Source: Bacteroidota bacterium (GTDB lineage Bacteria > Bacteroidota > Bacteroidia > Cytophagales > Cyclobacteriaceae). From it: a stretch of DNA of 64,000 nucleotides. Of the stretch, positions 61,653-64,000 are shown piece by piece. The notes beneath the pieces were generated by a model. That model did no database searches and was not told the origin of the DNA. It worked only from the letters and a program-made list of their open reading frames with translations. The position numbers were made by a program, and so were the translations under genes. The stretch spans positions 124,001 to 188,000 of the forward strand of contig JAFDZA010000018.1 in NCBI GenBank assembly GCA_018267135.1, written 5' to 3'. Numbering within the stretch: the first letter of the stretch is position 1; each line of letters opens with the position of its first letter.

Positions 61653-63737
61653 ATGATTAAGACCGCTCTATTTTCGGTTTTTATTTTTTTGTCTGTCCTT
61701 TCATTTGCACAGAACGTAAAAAAAATTGATAGCCTGCGAGTACATTTACACTCCGCAGAGAATGAAGCTCGCTTTGAGTTGCTAAACGAGATAGCCTGGG
61801 AATATCGGTTTGCTTACCCCGACAGTACCATTTTTTATACTAACATGGGCTATCAGTTAGGTCTGAAATTAAATTTATCCACCGGGCTGGCACAACCTCT
61901 CAATTATCAGGGCGTAGCTTATAACTACAAAGGCAATCGGTTAAAATCGTACGATTTGTATACACAGGCTTTAGATGTGGCTCTCCTGCAGAAAGACTCG
62001 ACCCAAATTGCTTATAGTAACAACAACTTGGGCCGATTATTTTTTGAACAGGGTATCTTGGCAAAATCGTACAACTATTACATCAACTCGCTTAAACTGT
62101 TTAAAAAAATACACGACCTGAAAGGGATGGCTTATTCGCTGCAAAGTTTAGGCACGTTGCAACGTACCCAAAGAGACTTTGTGCAAGCCGAAAAAAATTA
62201 CCGGGAAGCATATTATATCCGGCTGCAACTGGGTAACTCGCGCGATATTATGGCAGCTCACACCATGTTGGGCCGTTTGTTTTTTGAGCGAGGTGAGTAC
62301 CAACAAAGCGAAAAAATATTATTGCAGGCCGATTCGGTAGGTTCTTTAATTCAAGATGCTGTGAATCTGGCCGAAGTAAAAATGTTACTGGCCAAAACCT
62401 ATCTTGAATTAAACCGAATCAGCGAAGCAGAAAAAGCTGCTTCCCATGGGGCCGAGGTAATTGGCCGCCTGCCTCAATACAAACATATCCTGCCTGAAAC
62501 CATGCTGATTTTAGGGAAGATCAAATTTCAGCTTCACGCGTATGCCGAAGCCAAAAAATATTTACAGTCTTCGCTAAACGTAGCCATCGAAATAAAAGAC
62601 CTTCAGGGGCAAATGGATGCCTACCAACAGCTTTGGAAATCATCCGAACAACTGAAAGACAAGGCTAGTGCGATGGCCTTTATGAACCAATATCTGGTAC
62701 TTAAAGATTCCATCAAAGATTTGGATTTGGCTCGCCAGGTAGATCGCCTTCAGTTTCAGTTGGAAATTGAAAAGAAAGACCGGGAAAACCAGCTGTTGAA
62801 ATTAGCCCAAATAAACCAGAAGGTCATCATTACACAACAGAAAACAGAAAACATTGCCTTACTTATTGGCATACTTTGTTTCGCCATCGTGGCGGTTACA
62901 TTAGGATATTATTTTAAAAAGCGAAGCCGAAATAATGAGTTGTTATCGGCCCAAAATAAATTTATCGAACTGCAGCGTAAGCAAATTGAAAAACGAAACA
63001 TAGACCTTACGCATCAAAACCAGCGGCTGGAAGAACTTAACCACGAAAAAGATATGCTCATGAACATTGTCGCGCATGATCTGAAATCGCCCTTGGCTCG
63101 CATCATGGGCTTAGCCAATCTCATGGGAATGAAGCAAACTCTTTCGCCCGAACAACAAGAATACGTTCGCCTGATGAAAGACGTTACCCAATCAAATCTT
63201 AATTTAATTACCGACTTGCTGGATGCCAATGCGCTCGATCATCAAGCCGAAATTCCGGCTCCGGTTCAAATTAATTTAGAGGCTTTGCTGCAAGAACGGA
63301 TGGCCTTCTTTCAATATTCCAGTATGCACAAAAAAATAGAGCTTCAACTCATTCATACCTTAATCCATCCCGTCCAATCTAATGTAGGCTACCTTACGCG
63401 CATCATTGATAATTTAGTTTCCAACGCCATTAAATTCTCAAACCCCGGATCAAGTGTACAGGTTACCGCCACTCTTACAAAAAATATTTTTACCCTGTCT
63501 GTAAAAGATAATGGCCCCGGTTTCTCGGCAACCGATCAGGAATTTTTGTATCAGCGATTTAAAAAACTCAGCGCCCGGCCTACTTCTGGCGAAACCTCTA
63601 ATGGCTTGGGTTTAGCTATTGTAAAAACCCTGGTGGACAGACTGAACGGAGAGATTTCATTGGTAACCGAACTCGGCAAGGGAAGTGAGTTTACGGTATG
63701 TATTCCGGTAACTGTAACCGAAAAGATTTTAGCCTGA
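61653..63737 (+). CDS. TPR-domain sensor histidine kinase
   Basis: A 694-residue kinase. A signal peptide (ending near SFAQ) precedes seven or so TPR-like repeats in the periplasm (about 40-360), a coiled coil, one membrane helix (about 398-418), a second coiled coil (about 425-465), HisKA with His475 in VAHDLKSPLAR, and HATPase_c (IDNLVSNAIKF, DNGPGFS, NGLGLAIVKTL). It has no receiver domain and no response regulator lies next to it in the window, so it is an orphan kinase here. The periplasmic TPR domain probably binds a protein or peptide partner. Confidence 0.9.
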   Translation: MIKTALFSVFIFLSVLSFAQNVKKIDSLRVHLHSAENEARFELLNEIAWEYRFAYPDSTIFYTNMGYQLGLKLNLSTGLAQPLNYQGVAYNYKGNRLKSYDLYTQALDVALLQKDSTQIAYSNNNLGRLFFEQGILAKSYNYYINSLKLFKKIHDLKGMAYSLQSLGTLQRTQRDFVQAEKNYREAYYIRLQLGNSRDIMAAHTMLGRLFFERGEYQQSEKILLQADSVGSLIQDAVNLAEVKMLLAKTYLELNRISEAEKAASHGAEVIGRLPQYKHILPETMLILGKIKFQLHAYAEAKKYLQSSLNVAIEIKDLQGQMDAYQQLWKSSEQLKDKASAMAFMNQYLVLKDSIKDLDLARQVDRLQFQLEIEKKDRENQLLKLAQINQKVIITQQKTENIALLIGILCFAIVAVTLGYYFKKRSRNNELLSAQNKFIELQRKQIEKRNIDLTHQNQRLEELNHEKDMLMNIVAHDLKSPLARIMGLANLMGMKQTLSPEQQEYVRLMKDVTQSNLNLITDLLDANALDHQAEIPAPVQINLEALLQERMAFFQYSSMHKKIELQLIHTLIHPVQSNVGYLTRIIDNLVSNAIKFSNPGSSVQVTATLTKNIFTLSVKDNGPGFSATDQEFLYQRFKKLSARPTSGETSNGLGLAIVKTLVDRLNGEISLVTELGKGSEFTVCIPVTVTEKILA

Positions 63738-63743
63738 CAAAGA

Positions 63744-64000
63744 TTAGTACTTCTCTTCCGTGCTCGGAAAAGATTTAGCTTTTACATCGCTTACATAACT
63801 GTTCACAGCAGAGGTAATTACCGAATTCAGATCGGCATATCTTCGTAAAAATCGGGGTTTAAATTCTTGGGTTATGCCCAGCATATCCTGCATTACCAAT
63901 ACTTGCCCATCCGTATCAGGGCCCGCTCCTATGCCGATCGTTGGAATGCGTAATTGTAACGATACTTTCTTTCCCAGCTCGGCCGGTATTTTTTCAAGCA
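63744..64000 (-). CDS. panB: 3-methyl-2-oxobutanoate hydroxymethyltransferase (3' part)
   Basis: The last 85 codons of PanB on the minus strand; the rest lies beyond the window. The translation includes [35 protein letters not shown] and the end FPSTEEKY, the typical PanB C terminus. It makes ketopantoate, first step of pantothenate and coenzyme A synthesis. The 3' end lies 6 bases from the convergent kinase gene. Confidence 0.93.
   Translation of the reverse strand, partial: LEKIPAELGKKVSLQLRIPTIGIGAGPDTDGQVLVMQDMLGITQEFKPRFLRRYADLNSVITSAVNSYVSDVKAKSFPSTEEKY

Noticed and set aside
1..64000. CRISPR array, prophage or rRNA operon
   Set aside because: No spaced direct repeats, phage structural genes or rRNA-like segments were seen on reading both strands.

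Overview
The window looks like a chromosomal segment from a free-living member of the Bacteroidota, most likely a Cytophagales-type gliding or T9SS bacterium. Evidence: a complete 2399-residue SprA (type IX secretion translocon) in the ruvA-sprA-gcvH order typical of the phylum; T9SS sorting domains of both type B (first gene) and type A (12419-12763); many lipoproteins and outer-membrane barrels; and promoters of the Bacteroidota form TTG-N19-TAnnTTTG (str operon, tRNA-Leu, the TPR kinase at 61653). No phage, complete insertion sequence, CRISPR array or rRNA operon was seen.

Layout. 1-6170: the 3' end of a large T9SS cargo gene, an AT-rich pair of small membrane proteins (DUF2752 plus a 54-residue BRI3-like zinc-ribbon protein), a helical stress-type protein and an HtrA protease. 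A motif CAGGGTAAACC recurs in front of three of these units. 6154-10194: a SET-domain protein and a short str operon (rpsL-rpsG-fusA-rpsJ) with its own promoter and terminator. 10389-18055: housekeeping genes (NAD(P)HX repair, a PLP enzyme, a serine hydrolase, rsmG, crcB, plsC, tRNA-Val, lipA, gcvH). 18109-31466: sprA, ruvA, an AT-rich orphan gene, an M28 peptidase and malic enzyme. 31536-38718: hydrolase, radC, prfB with an intact programmed +1 frameshift, cdsA, CPBP protease, dusB. 38874-43508: lipoproteins, a frameshifted outer-membrane gene and a WD40-like/caspase protein.

43584-46878 is the most interesting block. A CuA-bearing subunit II, a heme-copper subunit I, a SCO/SenC protein and a small membrane protein stand in one orientation. 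Subunit I carries all six metal-binding histidines but has Asn243 where B-family oxygen reductases carry the cross-linked active-site tyrosine. Residue pattern and gene order match the norS-norY-senC-orf1 (sNOR) nitric oxide reductase clusters known from ammonia oxidisers, so this is probably a nitric oxide reductase rather than a cytochrome oxidase. A 506-base non-coding stretch with several inverted repeats lies upstream.

47385-64000: a DUF6048/DUF6452-like pair diverging from rimO, a 1-Cys peroxiredoxin with an Rrf2 regulator, tRNA-Thr and tRNA-Leu, a beta-propeller plus Omp85 pair, a PepSY-like protein behind a two-component system, a large BNR-repeat protein, an MFS transporter, a TPR histidine kinase and the 3' end of panB. 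Functional calls rest on motifs and remembered family features; no database search was possible.
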